Assembly: GCF_003010935.1 (NCBI RefSeq)
Contig: NZ_PGGN01000006.1
Span: 1 to 64,000 of the forward strand
Direction: 5' to 3'
Origin: Phyllobacterium endophyticum
GTDB lineage: Bacteria; Pseudomonadota; Alphaproteobacteria; Rhizobiales; Rhizobiaceae
Length of the DNA: 64,000 nt
Every line of letters starts with the position of its first letter. Positions within the stretch are counted from its first letter, which is position 1. The notes under the pieces were generated by a model that made no database searches, was not told where the DNA came from, and saw nothing but the letters and a program-made list of their open reading frames with translations. Below are positions 40,330 through 49,373 of the stretch, in pieces. A program made the position numbers and the translations under genes.

Positions 40330-40920
40330 ATGCTGCGCAGACTATACGATTGGACCATGTCGCTCGCCGCCCGCAAATCTGCGGAGGTCTGGCTTGCCGT
40401 CATCGCGTTCATAGAGAGTTCGGTGTTTCTTGTCCCGGCCGATGTACTCTACCTTCCGATGGCGCTGGCGCGTCCTGAACGAGCTTATCGCTATGCCCTC
40501 GTCGCAACCGTTGCATCTGTTCTCGGCGGCATAGCCGGCTGGCTGCTCGGCTACTATGCCTATGAGACATTGGCCAAGCCGATCCTCGAAATGTACGGCA
40601 AGCTCGACGCGTTCGAACACTTGCGCGGTTCAACCAGCGCCGATGCAATCTTGCTACTCCTCGTCACCTCGGGGCTCGCCCACCTGCCGCCGATCAAGAT
40701 CGTGACGATCCTGTCGGGAGCGGCAGGCATCAATATCTGGCTGTTCGTCGTTTCGGCGGTTCTTGCGCGCGGTGCGCGCTTTTTCTTTCTCGCATGGCTT
40801 TTGAGGCGCTATGGCGAGCCTATCCGCCATTTTATCGAGAAGCGGCTTGGTCTTATTGCCGGTGCAGCAGCGCTTGTTCTGATATTGCTTTATGCATTGT
40901 TTCACTACACCCAGTTGTAA
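40330..40920 (+). CDS. YqaA family / DedA-like membrane protein (VTT domain)
   Basis: 196 aa with about five hydrophobic segments. FIESSVFLVPADVLYLPMAL and GGIAGWLLGYYAYET match the YqaA/SNARE-associated (VTT) family, inner membrane proteins related to DedA lipid scramblases. Function in rhizobia unknown. It is followed after 32 bp by dsbB and the two are likely one transcript. Confidence 0.9.
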   Translation: MLRRLYDWTMSLAARKSAEVWLAVIAFIESSVFLVPADVLYLPMALARPERAYRYALVATVASVLGGIAGWLLGYYAYETLAKPILEMYGKLDAFEHLRGSTSADAILLLLVTSGLAHLPPIKIVTILSGAAGINIWLFVVSAVLARGARFFFLAWLLRRYGEPIRHFIEKRLGLIAGAAALVLILLYALFHYTQL

Positions 40921-40952
40921 CCAGGCCGCATGAATAAGGACGTCCAGACAAC

Positions 40953-41456
40953 ATGAATGTTACGAACACCCACATCCATTTCAGGACGGCTGTGTTTCTC
41001 CTCGTCGCGATGATTTTCACAGTCGGGTCAGCGCTCGGATTTCAATATATCGGCGGCTACCTTCCGTGCAAATTATGCCTTGAGCAGCGCTTTCCCTATT
41101 ATGCCGGAATTCCTTTGATGGTGCTCGCGGTGGCGTCGGCAGGTTTGAAATGGCCGGCGGGCCTGACCCGGCTTCTCCTGGCTCTCGGCGGACTCCTCAT
41201 GCTCATCGGTCTCGGCCTCGCCATCTTTCACGCGGGCGTTGAATGGAAATTCTGGGCGGGACCCACCGATTGCACGGCGGTATCCATGTCGATCACCACG
41301 GATGCAGGCAGTCTCTTGAACGATATGAACGCCATTCATCCGCCTGCATGCGATACGGCGGCACTGCGCGTGTTCGGCCTGTCCTTCGCCGGCTGGAATG
41401 CGATCGCGAGCTTCATTCTCATGATCGTTGCATTTCGTGGTGCAGCGAAGACTTAG
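40953..41456 (+). CDS. dsbB: Disulfide bond formation protein B
   Basis: 167-aa inner membrane protein with four helices. It reoxidises periplasmic DsbA and passes electrons to quinone. Both redox cysteine pairs are present: C39-K-L-C42 (LPCKLCLEQRFPYY) and C107 with C133 (TDCTAV, PPACDTA). Possibly serves exported Cys-rich proteins. Second gene after the YqaA-like gene. Confidence 0.92.
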   Translation: MNVTNTHIHFRTAVFLLVAMIFTVGSALGFQYIGGYLPCKLCLEQRFPYYAGIPLMVLAVASAGLKWPAGLTRLLLALGGLLMLIGLGLAIFHAGVEWKFWAGPTDCTAVSMSITTDAGSLLNDMNAIHPPACDTAALRVFGLSFAGWNAIASFILMIVAFRGAAKT

Positions 41457-41463
41457 ACGGTTC

Positions 41464-41598
41464 TTATCTCCCCCTCGTGGGGGAGAAAGCCATTTCAGCA
41501 TCTTAGCCTCTTTGCTAAGTGCTAGAAATCGCCAGAGAGGGGATTTGCTTCTAGACTACCCCCTCTCTTCGATCTCCTTCCCACAAGGGGAGAGATAG
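41464..41598. repeat. Composite palindromic repeat element A
   Basis: A chain of hairpins: TCTCCCCC/GGGGGAGA at 41467-41486, TTAGC/GCTAA at 41503-41518, a larger stem AGAGAGGGG/CCCCTCTCT, and a closing G/C-rich arm. The left 80 bp is almost the exact reverse complement of the right part of the element at 51089-51269. Probably a non-coding mobile repeat of RIME/REP type. Confidence 0.7.
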
Positions 41599-41660
41599 TC
41601 GGCGCTAGCCAGCCGGGATTGGCCGGGACCATCTGAGAATTCAGCCTGGCGAGTCAGCTG

Positions 41661-41745
41661 GTGCGGTTTTCGAGGACCGGCGCGCAGCGTACAGGGTGTA
41701 CGTGAGCACCGGAAGCGCAGAAAACCGCATCAGATGGCCATCGGG
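41661..41745. repeat. Dispersed palindromic repeat (nested hairpin form)
   Basis: GCGGTTTTC pairs with GAAAACCGC; inside, GCGTAC pairs with GTACGT around a short loop. Includes GAGGACCGGCGCG and GAGCACCGGAAGCGCAG. It shares left-half motifs with 40181 and GAGCACCGGAA with 17366. Confidence 0.6.
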
Positions 41746-41762
41746 GTGGATTGGCAGAGGTC

Positions 41763-42344
41763 TCAGGGTTCGAGCTCGACATCCCAGTACAGATAATCCA
41801 TCCAGCTTTCATGCAGATGGTTTGGTGGAAACAGGCGGCCGTTATTGTGCAGGTCATGCACGGTCGGCTCGTAAGGCTTCTGCCGCGGCCACATTTTGGC
41901 GCGGTTGGGCATCAGTCCGCCCTTGCGAAGATTGCATGGTGAACAGGCAGCCACGACATTCTCCCAGATTGTCTCGCCGCCCGCACAGCGCGGGATGACA
42001 TGATCGAAGGTCAGATCTTCATCGGAGCCGCAATATTGACATTCGAAACGGTCGCGCAGGAAGACATTGAACCTTGTGAAGGCGGGGTTGCGCGAAGGTT
42101 TGATGTAGGTCTTGAGCGAAACCACGCTTGGCAGGCGCATCGCGAAGGAGGGCGAGGAAACCTCATGCTCGTATTCGGCGACGATGTTCACACGGTCAAG
42201 AAAAACCGCCTTGATCGCGTCCTGCCAGGACCATAGCGACAAGGGATAATAACTGAGCGGACGATAGTCCGCATTGAGTACCAGAGCCGGTAACCCGTCC
42301 GGCGAGACGGCTATTGTCAAGGAATCAACTCCCAATCCAACCAT
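41763..42344 (-). CDS. HNH endonuclease
   Basis: 193 aa. The HNH fold shows zinc cysteines CQYCG and CSPCN around the motif FDHVIPRCAGG and WENVVAAC. Similar conserved HNH proteins occur in nearly all alphaproteobacteria as stand-alone genes, so a housekeeping rather than selfish role is likely, but none is proven. Start uncertain: ATG 42344 or TTG 42320, the latter with GGGAG eight bases upstream. Confidence 0.85.
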   Translation of the reverse strand: MVGLGVDSLTIAVSPDGLPALVLNADYRPLSYYPLSLWSWQDAIKAVFLDRVNIVAEYEHEVSSPSFAMRLPSVVSLKTYIKPSRNPAFTRFNVFLRDRFECQYCGSDEDLTFDHVIPRCAGGETIWENVVAACSPCNLRKGGLMPNRAKMWPRQKPYEPTVHDLHNNGRLFPPNHLHESWMDYLYWDVELEP

Positions 42345-42429
42345 CAAGCATCATTATTGTAAGCCGGACGTGACAGGAATGTGAAGCAAATTGCGGTGTT
42401 ATGCAGGGAAAAACGCCGCTATTTCAACT

Positions 42430-43074
42430 TCATGGCGCTGGTGTGCCATCGCGGCCACGCGTTGCTGCATAGTAAGCCCAGAAAAGACGCGCCGCAATAC
42501 CGCGCCAGGGAGACCAGCGTTCGGCCAGGAGCCGCAGTGCCTTGGAGTCCGGCCGTACTGATTCGCCATAGGCGTGGGCGTAAGCGTGCTGGAGCGCGAC
42601 ATCACCGGAAGGAAAGACATCCGCGTGCCCAGCGGAGAACAGCAGATAGACTTCCGCCGTCCACGGTCCGATGCCCTTGACATTGGTCATTATCTGCATG
42701 GCCTGGTCGATAGGCATATCGGCGAGGGCCCCGAGATCAAGTTCTCCAGCGATGATCGCCTCGCTGATGCGCACGAGCGTCGCCTGCTTGGCACGGGAAA
42801 GGCCGGCGCGCCGCCACGCTTCCTCGCCGCTCGCCAGATAGTTTTCCGGTGTCAGCGGGTCGATGATGCTGACGAGCCGTTTCCAGATCGAATCCGCGCT
42901 GGCCTTCGAGACCTGCTGCGAGACGATTACCGAAGCAAGGCTTTCGAACCCGGGAACCGAGCGTCGCAGCGGCAGCGGCCCTGCCCGCTCGGCGATTGCC
43001 GCGAGTTCGGGATGGCGACCTACCAGGACTTCCAATCCTTCCGCAATGTCTTCCAGCGTGTCTATCCTGCGCAT
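42430..43074 (-). CDS. alkA: DNA-3-methyladenine glycosylase II (AlkA type)
   Basis: 214-aa base-excision enzyme that removes alkylated purines. Helix-hairpin-helix motif VKGIGPWTAEVYLLF and catalytic Asp in VFPSGDVALQ. It is the short single-domain form without the AlkA N-terminal domain. Divergent from gluQRS, 82 bp apart. Confidence 0.9.
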   Translation of the reverse strand: MRRIDTLEDIAEGLEVLVGRHPELAAIAERAGPLPLRRSVPGFESLASVIVSQQVSKASADSIWKRLVSIIDPLTPENYLASGEEAWRRAGLSRAKQATLVRISEAIIAGELDLGALADMPIDQAMQIMTNVKGIGPWTAEVYLLFSAGHADVFPSGDVALQHAYAHAYGESVRPDSKALRLLAERWSPWRGIAARLFWAYYAATRGRDGTPAP

Positions 43075-43156
43075 TGAAACCGGCCCACTTTGCTTCGTTT
43101 GGCAAACACCGTATCAATCCAGGAGGTACACCTGCAAGAATGCCAGTTCATCACTC

Positions 43157-44083
43157 ATGACAGATCCGGTCTTTCGCTTTGCTCCAAGTCCAAATGGCCA
43201 TCTGCATCTTGGCCACGCCTATTCCGCTTTGTTGAACCAGCGGATGGCCGATGCATGTGGCGGGCGGTTGCTGCTGCGCATGGAAGATATCGACCGCGAG
43301 CGCTGCACTCCTGCGCTGGAGCAATCCATGCAGGAGGATTTGCACTGGATCGGCTTCGAATGGGAGAAGCCCGTTCGCCGCCAATCCGAGCACTTTTCCG
43401 TCTATGAGGAGGCACTCGACAGGCTGATCGGACTGGAGCTCGTCTATCCGGCGTTTCTCAGCCGCGGCGGGATCAGGCGGGAAATCGGACATATTGCGGG
43501 AGGCGTGGACAATTGGCCCCGCGATCCCGATGGTGCACTGCTTTATCCGCACACAGACCGGCAGCTCCCAGCCCGCGAGCGTGACAGGAGGATCGCCCAA
43601 GGGCAACCCTTCTCATGGCGGCTGAACATGGATCGCGCGTTGAACCATATCAGCGCGCCGCTCAGCTGGCGCGAAATATCACTCGACTCTCCTATCGAGG
43701 AGGCAGCTATGGTGGAAGCTGCGCCGCAGGTTTGGGGTGACGTCATCATCGCCCGTAAGGACATTCCGACGAGCTATCACCTGTCCGTCGTCATCGACGA
43801 TGCGTTGCAAGGCATCACCCATGTCGTCCGCGGCAAGGACCTCTTCCATGCAACCAGCGTCCATCGCCTGCTGCAGCAGATCTTCGACATCGAGCCGCCT
43901 CTCTATCATCACCATTCGCTTTTGCTCGACAAGGACGGCAAGAAGCTTTCCAAAAGCCGCAAGGACACGTCGTTGCGCTCCCTGCGCGAAGACGGCGCCA
44001 CTCCAGCGGAGATAAAGGCAATGGTGGGATTGTCGTTCGAAGGGCACAATGGCGACGAATGGTTCGACAAGCTGCGGCGTTAA
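43157..44083 (+). CDS. gluQRS: Glutamyl-Q tRNA(Asp) synthetase
   Basis: 308-aa paralogue of glutamyl-tRNA synthetase lacking the anticodon-binding domain. It activates glutamate and adds it to queuosine of tRNA-Asp. HIGH-type motif HLHLGHAY in FAPSPNGHLHLGHAYSALLN, and KLSKS in GKKLSKSRKD. The frame is open back to 42863, antisense to alkA, but ATG 43157 opens the conserved domain. The conserved zinc cysteines of many GluQRS are not all evident. No strong ribosome binding site. Confidence 0.93.
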   Translation: MTDPVFRFAPSPNGHLHLGHAYSALLNQRMADACGGRLLLRMEDIDRERCTPALEQSMQEDLHWIGFEWEKPVRRQSEHFSVYEEALDRLIGLELVYPAFLSRGGIRREIGHIAGGVDNWPRDPDGALLYPHTDRQLPARERDRRIAQGQPFSWRLNMDRALNHISAPLSWREISLDSPIEEAAMVEAAPQVWGDVIIARKDIPTSYHLSVVIDDALQGITHVVRGKDLFHATSVHRLLQQIFDIEPPLYHHHSLLLDKDGKKLSKSRKDTSLRSLREDGATPAEIKAMVGLSFEGHNGDEWFDKLRR

Positions 44084-44138
44084 CGACTTCTGGTTGTCCG
44101 GATCAATTCGGTATAGATCAGCACACGAACGCATCGAT

Positions 44139-45038
44139 ATGGTCCTGCCGATAATGCCCGCCCGCTATTTTCCCGCACTCTTCGTCATCCTCTGGGCTTC
44201 CGGCTTCATCGGTGCGCGCTATGCCATGCCCTATATGGAGCCGTTCTATTTCCTGACCGTCCGCTTCGCCATCGCGGGCGCTATCCTCGGACTATGGGTT
44301 GCCCTTGCCGGCAACCATTGGCCGGGCAAACGCAGCGCGCTCCATGCGGTGATAGCGGGATGCCTCATCCATGGTGCCTACCTGGGCGCCGCCTTCTGGG
44401 CCATCCACAATGGCTTGCCCGCAGGCATGTCGGCACTCGTCGTTGGCTTGCAGCCTTTGATCACGGCACTCATCGCTGGCGTGGTCCTGCGCGAATCCAT
44501 CCAGCGGCGGCATCTGGCCGGGCTGGCGGTCGGCTCTATCGGCGTCGCGATGGTTCTGTGGCCGAAGCTGGCGATATCCGCAGGCGGCATTACGCCGGCT
44601 ACAGTTTCGGCGGCGATTTTTTCTGTCGTCGCCATCAGCATCGGTACAGTCTGGCAAAAGCGCTTTGTCCGCAATATCGACCTGAAGGCAGGCACGAGCC
44701 TGCAATATCTTGGCGCCGCCGTCCTCACCGGCATTTTCTCGCTATTGCTTGAAACGCACACCGTAATATGGTCGGGCGAGTTGGTGTTTGCGATGTTCTG
44801 GCTGGTGTTCGTGCTGTCGATCGGTGCCGTTCTTCTGCTGATGCTGCTCATCAACCAGGGAGCGGTGTCGAAGGTTGCTTCGCTGTTCTATCTTGTTCCG
44901 GGCGTCACGGCGCTGATGGCCTATGCGCTCTTCGGCGAGACACTGACACCGTTTCAGCTCGTGGGAATGTTCATAGCGACCCTTGGCGTCGCGCTCTCGA
45001 CCGGTCAGGCGCGTTCAGCCTCCACGCTCTCCCAGTAA
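44139..45038 (+). CDS. DMT-superfamily (EamA) permease
   Basis: 299 aa, two EamA repeats, ten helices, inner membrane. FPALFVILWASGFIGARYAMP is the typical first helix. Substrate unknown. The frame opens at 44049 inside gluQRS; ATG 44139 is preferred because it precedes the first helix closely. Its last 34 bp overlap the end of the convergent BrkB gene. Confidence 0.88.
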   Translation: MVLPIMPARYFPALFVILWASGFIGARYAMPYMEPFYFLTVRFAIAGAILGLWVALAGNHWPGKRSALHAVIAGCLIHGAYLGAAFWAIHNGLPAGMSALVVGLQPLITALIAGVVLRESIQRRHLAGLAVGSIGVAMVLWPKLAISAGGITPATVSAAIFSVVAISIGTVWQKRFVRNIDLKAGTSLQYLGAAVLTGIFSLLLETHTVIWSGELVFAMFWLVFVLSIGAVLLLMLLINQGAVSKVASLFYLVPGVTALMAYALFGETLTPFQLVGMFIATLGVALSTGQARSASTLSQ

Positions 45039-45859
45039 CGGATGATCGCAGCGTTGATCTCGGCGCCGATGATGAAGATCGCGGCAATGATATAAAGGAA
45101 AACAATGGCCGCCATGATCGATGCAAGGCCGGCATAGGTCGATACATAATTGGCGAAGGTTTCAAGATAGCTGGCGAAGATCGTCGCGCCAATGGTCCAG
45201 GCGAGGAGCGTCACCAACACGCCTGGCAGTATCTCCATGAAGGTGCGATGCCCCGCGGGTAACCAGAGATGCACGACAAGCAGGCCGATAATGAGCACCG
45301 CAGAAGCAATACAGTACCGCCAGAAGCCGATCGTTGCGGAAATAAGCACGAGTTCGGGAATATAGATGGTGGCGATGCGCATGGCGAGCGGCGCGAGGAT
45401 CAAAAGAAAGCTTATGGCCATGATGCCGATCGTTGCGACGACGACATAGCCGAGGCTTTGCAGGCGGCAATAGATGATCGAACGCGTGTCGATGACCCTA
45501 TAGGCACGGTTGAGCGCGACCCGAAGCGCCTCGATACCGTTCGACGCAAAATAGGCCGCTGCGATCACGCTGATGGTCAGGAGGCCGCCGCGCTGGATAT
45601 TGAGAACATTGCGCACTTCCTGCGCTATCGGCTTGGCAATGACTTCCGGCCACGTATCGAAAATGACGTGAACGGCAGTATCGGTGAAGGCGCTCGCACC
45701 GAGAAAACTCGCCAGCGACGTGGCAAAAATCAGAAACGGGAACAGGGCCATGATGCCGGAAAGGGCCACGTGGCTTGCCAGTGCCCACCCATCATCAGTG
45801 CTGAAATGCCGCCACGTGTCGGCGATAACGCGCCGAAGAAAAGATTTTGCCCTACGCAT
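45005..45859 (-). CDS. YihY/BrkB family membrane protein
   Basis: 284 aa with six hydrophobic helices, once called ribonuclease BN but not a nuclease. FSTDDGWALASHVALSGIMALFPF, NSGI-like ASNGIEALRVALNRAYRV and WTIGATIFASYLETFANY are family marks. Function unknown; membrane integrity or transport suspected. TTG 45883 is an alternative start. Tail-to-tail overlap of 34 bp with the EamA gene. Confidence 0.88.
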   Translation of the reverse strand: MRRAKSFLRRVIADTWRHFSTDDGWALASHVALSGIMALFPFLIFATSLASFLGASAFTDTAVHVIFDTWPEVIAKPIAQEVRNVLNIQRGGLLTISVIAAAYFASNGIEALRVALNRAYRVIDTRSIIYCRLQSLGYVVVATIGIMAISFLLILAPLAMRIATIYIPELVLISATIGFWRYCIASAVLIIGLLVVHLWLPAGHRTFMEILPGVLVTLLAWTIGATIFASYLETFANYVSTYAGLASIMAAIVFLYIIAAIFIIGAEINAAIIRYWESVEAERA

Positions 45860-45974
45860 CGATAATGTTTTGCCCGCTTGCAACGGCTAATGCAAGGGAA
45901 GCATTTATGGAAGCTTCGGGCTCGATGAACCAGCGGCGAAACCAGTCGACCCTGGTAGACACATGAAGCTCAGC

Positions 45975-46352
45975 CTACCAGCCCTGGCGCCAATTTGTAC
46001 CGTCGATACTTGTCATCACCTGGCCGGTGGTCAGATTTGCAATACCAAGTAGATCATTCGCGCCATTGGCATTTACGTCCATCGCGAACGCGACGAACGG
46101 GCCCGAAAGGCCCAAATCAATATTCTGGGCCATGCGTAATTGAAAAGCCGTCTGGTAGAACGTCGGGATTGCAGCGCTCAGCTTCTTGCCCTCCAGGTAG
46201 TAGCTGACATTCCGTTCACGCGTCGCCCAGTGAGCAGCTACATCCTGAGGCGTCGGGCCACCGCCTGTCGGCCTGTCGAAAGGCCATGGAGTTGAGAAAA
46301 TGTCACCAATATCCGAGGTATCGGTAATTGTGATCGTAGGCAGTTCACCCAT
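45975..46352 (-). CDS. Small orphan protein, function unknown
   Basis: 125 aa, no signal peptide or membrane segment. Thr/Asp-rich start (LPTITITDTSDIG), then DVNANGANDLLGIANLTTGQ, which resembles a Ca-binding VCBS/FG-GAP style repeat, but a single weak one. ATG 46352 has CGGAGAG upstream. Its surroundings are AT-rich, and it stands alone between BrkB and the SDR gene, so it may be acquired. Confidence 0.6.
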   Translation of the reverse strand: MGELPTITITDTSDIGDIFSTPWPFDRPTGGGPTPQDVAAHWATRERNVSYYLEGKKLSAAIPTFYQTAFQLRMAQNIDLGLSGPFVAFAMDVNANGANDLLGIANLTTGQVMTSIDGTNWRQGW

Positions 46353-46665
46353 AAAACTCTCCGACTAAAAATGACAGGTTCAAAATATAAGTAATATTCG
46401 ATAATATTGCGGTAAAGCAAGTCAGGTTGTCAATATAGATTTCAAGATAAAGCCTTGATCAACTTGTGATACACTTCTAGTTGAGCTACTCAGACCTACT
46501 AGTGCATCACCATCCTCATTTGGACTACAACCCGTTCTGTTCGACATACGGAACGGACATAAGCGCCATCACTCCGGTTCCGCGACCTTCCTCACCTCGC
46601 GATTGCAAGGCAACGGCGAATATGGGAAGTCTTCTCGTCCAACCAGTTGAAAACATCCGGTAAGC
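46353..46665. other. AT-rich intergenic region before the SDR gene
   Basis: No gene is supported. The first 150 bp is AT-rich and likely contains the promoter of the small orphan on the left. A short open frame at 46481 has no binding site. Confidence 0.4.
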
Positions 46666-47499
46666 ATGACGCGTTCAAGAACGATTTTGATCACAGGATG
46701 TTCCAGCGGGATAGGCGCCCATTGCGCCCGCGCATTGAAGGCTGACGGCTGGACAGTTTTTGCAACGGCACGCCAGACATCCGACATAGCGGAACTTGAG
46801 GCAGATGGTCTCTCGGCGCACTATCTCGATTACCGGGAACCTGCCTCCATCGCCGCACTTGTCAAGACCGTGCTCGATAAAACTGGCGGCACGCTCGACG
46901 CGCTCTTCAACAATGGCGCCTACGCGCTGCCCGGCGCCGTGGAAGATCTTCCCATCGCCGGTCTGCGGGAGCAGTTCGATGCCAATTTCTTCGGCTGGCA
47001 TGAACTCACGCGGCAGCTTGTGCCTGTCATGCGCAGGCAAGGCCACGGCCGTATTGTCCATTGTTCGTCCATCCTCGGCCTTGTGCCGATGAAATGGCGC
47101 GGGGCCTATGTCGCGTCCAAGTTCGCTCTTGAGGGGCTAATGCTGGTACAGCGGATGGAACTGGAAGACGCGGGTATTCATGTGTCGCTGATCGAGCCCG
47201 GAGCAATCGCAACCCGGTTCACGCAGAACGCCTATCATCAGATCGAAAAGCATATCGACGTCGAAAACTCGGTGCATCGCGACGAGTATCGAAGGCTGAT
47301 TGCCCGCCTGTCAGGCGGTGGCACGAAGTCGAGATTCAAGCTCGGTCCCGAAGCGGTCTATGCGGTCTTGAAAGATGCATTGGAAAATCCGCGCCCGCGT
47401 CCCCATTATCTGGTGACGCACCCGGCAAGAATAACGAATTTCGCCCGCAGATTTCTAACGTCACGTGCGCTATATCGCATGCTTGCGAGCCAGTCATGA
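46666..47499 (+). CDS. Short-chain dehydrogenase/reductase
   Basis: 277-aa classical SDR. Cofactor loop TGCSSGIG, structural NNGAY (a variant of NNAG), active-site S in HCSSILGL and the YVASK motif. The Tyr-x-x-x-Lys pair is intact. Substrate unknown. The C-terminal part (PRPHYLVTHPARI) resembles SDRs acting on lipophilic substrates. First of a run with the HIG1-like and adenosyltransferase genes. Confidence 0.9.
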   Translation: MTRSRTILITGCSSGIGAHCARALKADGWTVFATARQTSDIAELEADGLSAHYLDYREPASIAALVKTVLDKTGGTLDALFNNGAYALPGAVEDLPIAGLREQFDANFFGWHELTRQLVPVMRRQGHGRIVHCSSILGLVPMKWRGAYVASKFALEGLMLVQRMELEDAGIHVSLIEPGAIATRFTQNAYHQIEKHIDVENSVHRDEYRRLIARLSGGGTKSRFKLGPEAVYAVLKDALENPRPRPHYLVTHPARITNFARRFLTSRALYRMLASQS

Positions 47500-47542
47500 C
47501 AGGAGCAGACTGCAGCACAGTCTGACGATCAAGGAATACATA

Positions 47543-47740
47543 ATGGATATCATCTTCAAATTTCTTGCGCTTGTCGCAATCGCGGCTGTTACGATTGTGC
47601 TGCTTGTCGGCCTGCGCAACATGATGAAGGGCGGTGACGCCAATTTCTCCAACAAGATGATGCAGCTGCGCATTTTCCTGCAGTTGATCGCGATCATTCT
47701 TATCGTCGGCGCGATCTACTTCCACCGCTCGGCAGGCTAG
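47543..47740 (+). CDS. Twin-transmembrane HIG1-domain protein
   Basis: 65 aa. Two helices, MDIIFKFLALVAIAAVTIVL and FLQLIAIILIVGAIYF, joined by the conserved loop GGDANFSNKMMQLRI. HIG1 proteins support cytochrome oxidase in mitochondria; the alphaproteobacterial ones are uncharacterised. ATG 47543 has AAGGAA upstream; the longer frame from 47465 overlaps the SDR gene and is not used. Followed by the adenosyltransferase in an arrangement common in rhizobia. Confidence 0.88.
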   Translation: MDIIFKFLALVAIAAVTIVLLVGLRNMMKGGDANFSNKMMQLRIFLQLIAIILIVGAIYFHRSAG

Positions 47741-47804
47741 AGCAATTCCGGGAAAAGTGTGGAGCGGTTTCCGTCCGGTATTGCGTTAAAAACAGATGAT
47801 AGAC
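47739..47804 (+). repeat. Dispersed rhizobial intergenic repeat upstream of the adenosyltransferase
   Basis: AGAGCAATTCCGGGAAAAGT, then GTGGAGCGGTTTCCGTCCGG and TATTGCGTTAAAAACAGATG. I recognise this as a very common Hyphomicrobiales repeat (AGAGCAATTCC...GGAATTGC). It sits between the HIG1-like gene and the adenosyltransferase and ends ten bases before its ATG. Confidence 0.65.
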
Positions 47805-47814
47805 GGGTTGTCTC

Positions 47815-48396
47815 ATGGTCAAGCTCAACAAGATATATACCCGCACGGGCGATGACGGCACCACCGGCCTTGGCAGTGGCGAACGGCGTCTGAAGCATGA
47901 CCTGCGGGTCGAGGCTTATGGAACGGTGGACGAAGCCAATTCCTGTGTCGGACTTGCGCGCCTCCACACGCAACGCGATTACCCCGAGCTCGATACAATG
48001 CTCATGCGCATCCAGAACGATCTGTTCGATCTCGGTGCCGATCTTGCAACGCCCGATACGGGGCAAACGCTGCCCTACGAGCCCCTGCGCATCATCGACA
48101 GTCAGGTCCTGCGGCTTGAAGCGGAGATCGACCAGCTGAATGCAGACCTAGCGCCGCTGCGCTCCTTCGTCCTTCCCGGCGGCTCGGCTGCTTCCGCTGC
48201 GCTGCATCTCGCACGCACTGTCGCGCGGCGTGCCGAGAGAAAGATGGTCGAACTCGCGGGAAAACCCGGCGAAACCGTTACCCCTGCTGCGCTGAAATAC
48301 ATCAATCGGGTCTCGGATTTTCTGTTTGTCGCGGCGCGCGTCGTCAATGACAATGGCGCGAAGGACGTGTTATGGGTGCCCGGCCACAATCGCTAG
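47815..48396 (+). CDS. Cob(I)yrinic acid a,c-diamide adenosyltransferase, PduO/MMAB type
   Basis: 193 aa. Transfers the adenosyl group of ATP to reduced corrinoid, making adenosylcobalamin. The PduO start YTRTGDDGTTGLGSGER and the loop RVEAYGTVDEANS (with the conserved Asp/Glu and Asn) are intact, as is the C-terminal NRVSDFLFVAARVVN. It lies within a cluster with etfBA and hbd further on, possibly linked to methylmalonyl-CoA mutase metabolism. Confidence 0.94.
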   Translation: MVKLNKIYTRTGDDGTTGLGSGERRLKHDLRVEAYGTVDEANSCVGLARLHTQRDYPELDTMLMRIQNDLFDLGADLATPDTGQTLPYEPLRIIDSQVLRLEAEIDQLNADLAPLRSFVLPGGSAASAALHLARTVARRAERKMVELAGKPGETVTPAALKYINRVSDFLFVAARVVNDNGAKDVLWVPGHNR

Positions 48397-48429
48397 ATAT
48401 TATAATCTCTGATCCAGGAACCGGCGCCG

Positions 48430-49191
48430 ATGTTCATTCCATTGCATGACGCCAACAGCCTCAAATACATCAAGCTGCAATATGTGACACTTTCGCTGAT
48501 CGTGATCAACGTCGTCGTCTACCTGTTGATGAGCGTTTCCGGCGACAGCGCGCAAGCCGCGGCCATCGGGCTTGGCTATATACCCGCCATCGTCCATGAC
48601 CTGGCGGTTCTGCCGGTCGATTTCTACATCGTGCCGCCGGATTTCACCTACGTCACCTATGCGTTTCTCCATGCGGATATCTTCCATCTCGGCGGCAACA
48701 TGCTGTTCCTGTGGGTTTTCGGCGACAATGTCGAAGACGCACTCGGCCATATAAGGTTTCTGATCTTCTATATTCTGTGTGCTGCCGCCGGGGCCTTTCT
48801 GCACGGCGTGATCGTGCCCTTTTCGGAAGCACCCCTGATCGGTGCTTCCGGCGCCATTGCCGGCATCGTCTCCGCCTATCTCCTGCTTCATCCCCGCGTC
48901 AAAGTCTGGGTGCTGGCATTTGGCCGTATCCCGTTGCGCATCCCCGCCATCTATCCGCTCGTGCTGTGGGTCCTGACACAATTTGGGATGCTGGTCTTCG
49001 GAGGCAGCGAGCAGATATCATGGCCGGCACATGTCGGCGGGATCATCGCCGGCGCCCTGCTGATTGTCATCATGAAGCGTCGCAGCGTGCCATTATTCGA
49101 CCGCGCAATCGTCTCGCCGCGCGCCGTGGTTGTAGAGAAGCAACCGGAGCCTGCAACCCGCGAGGCGGAACCCGTCAAGTGGGGCCGCTGA
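48430..49191 (+). CDS. Rhomboid family intramembrane serine protease
   Basis: 253 aa, six core helices. Catalytic dyad: S140 in GASGAIAG and H201 in WPAHVGGI. HADIFHLGGNMLFLWVFG is the conserved L1 loop and helix 2. Cleaves membrane protein substrates within the bilayer; substrates unknown. The basic C-terminal tail (RRSVPLFDRAIVSPRAVVVE) is cytosolic. Just 33 bp after the adenosyltransferase. Confidence 0.92.
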   Translation: MFIPLHDANSLKYIKLQYVTLSLIVINVVVYLLMSVSGDSAQAAAIGLGYIPAIVHDLAVLPVDFYIVPPDFTYVTYAFLHADIFHLGGNMLFLWVFGDNVEDALGHIRFLIFYILCAAAGAFLHGVIVPFSEAPLIGASGAIAGIVSAYLLLHPRVKVWVLAFGRIPLRIPAIYPLVLWVLTQFGMLVFGGSEQISWPAHVGGIIAGALLIVIMKRRSVPLFDRAIVSPRAVVVEKQPEPATREAEPVKWGR

Positions 49192-49373
49192 TCGGTGATT
49201 CAATCGGTTGAACCTCCGGCAGGCCGATTGACCTTTACGTCGCTCGTAATTACGGTCCCGCCCAACTTAGGGCCAGCGTGTCGTTTTTCTCACCTCCGTG
49301 TCGGCATTCGGCAAGCAGGTGCCTTCACCGGACAGGTAAATCTGTCCTTTGCATATTTTGAGAGGGAGTCCCC

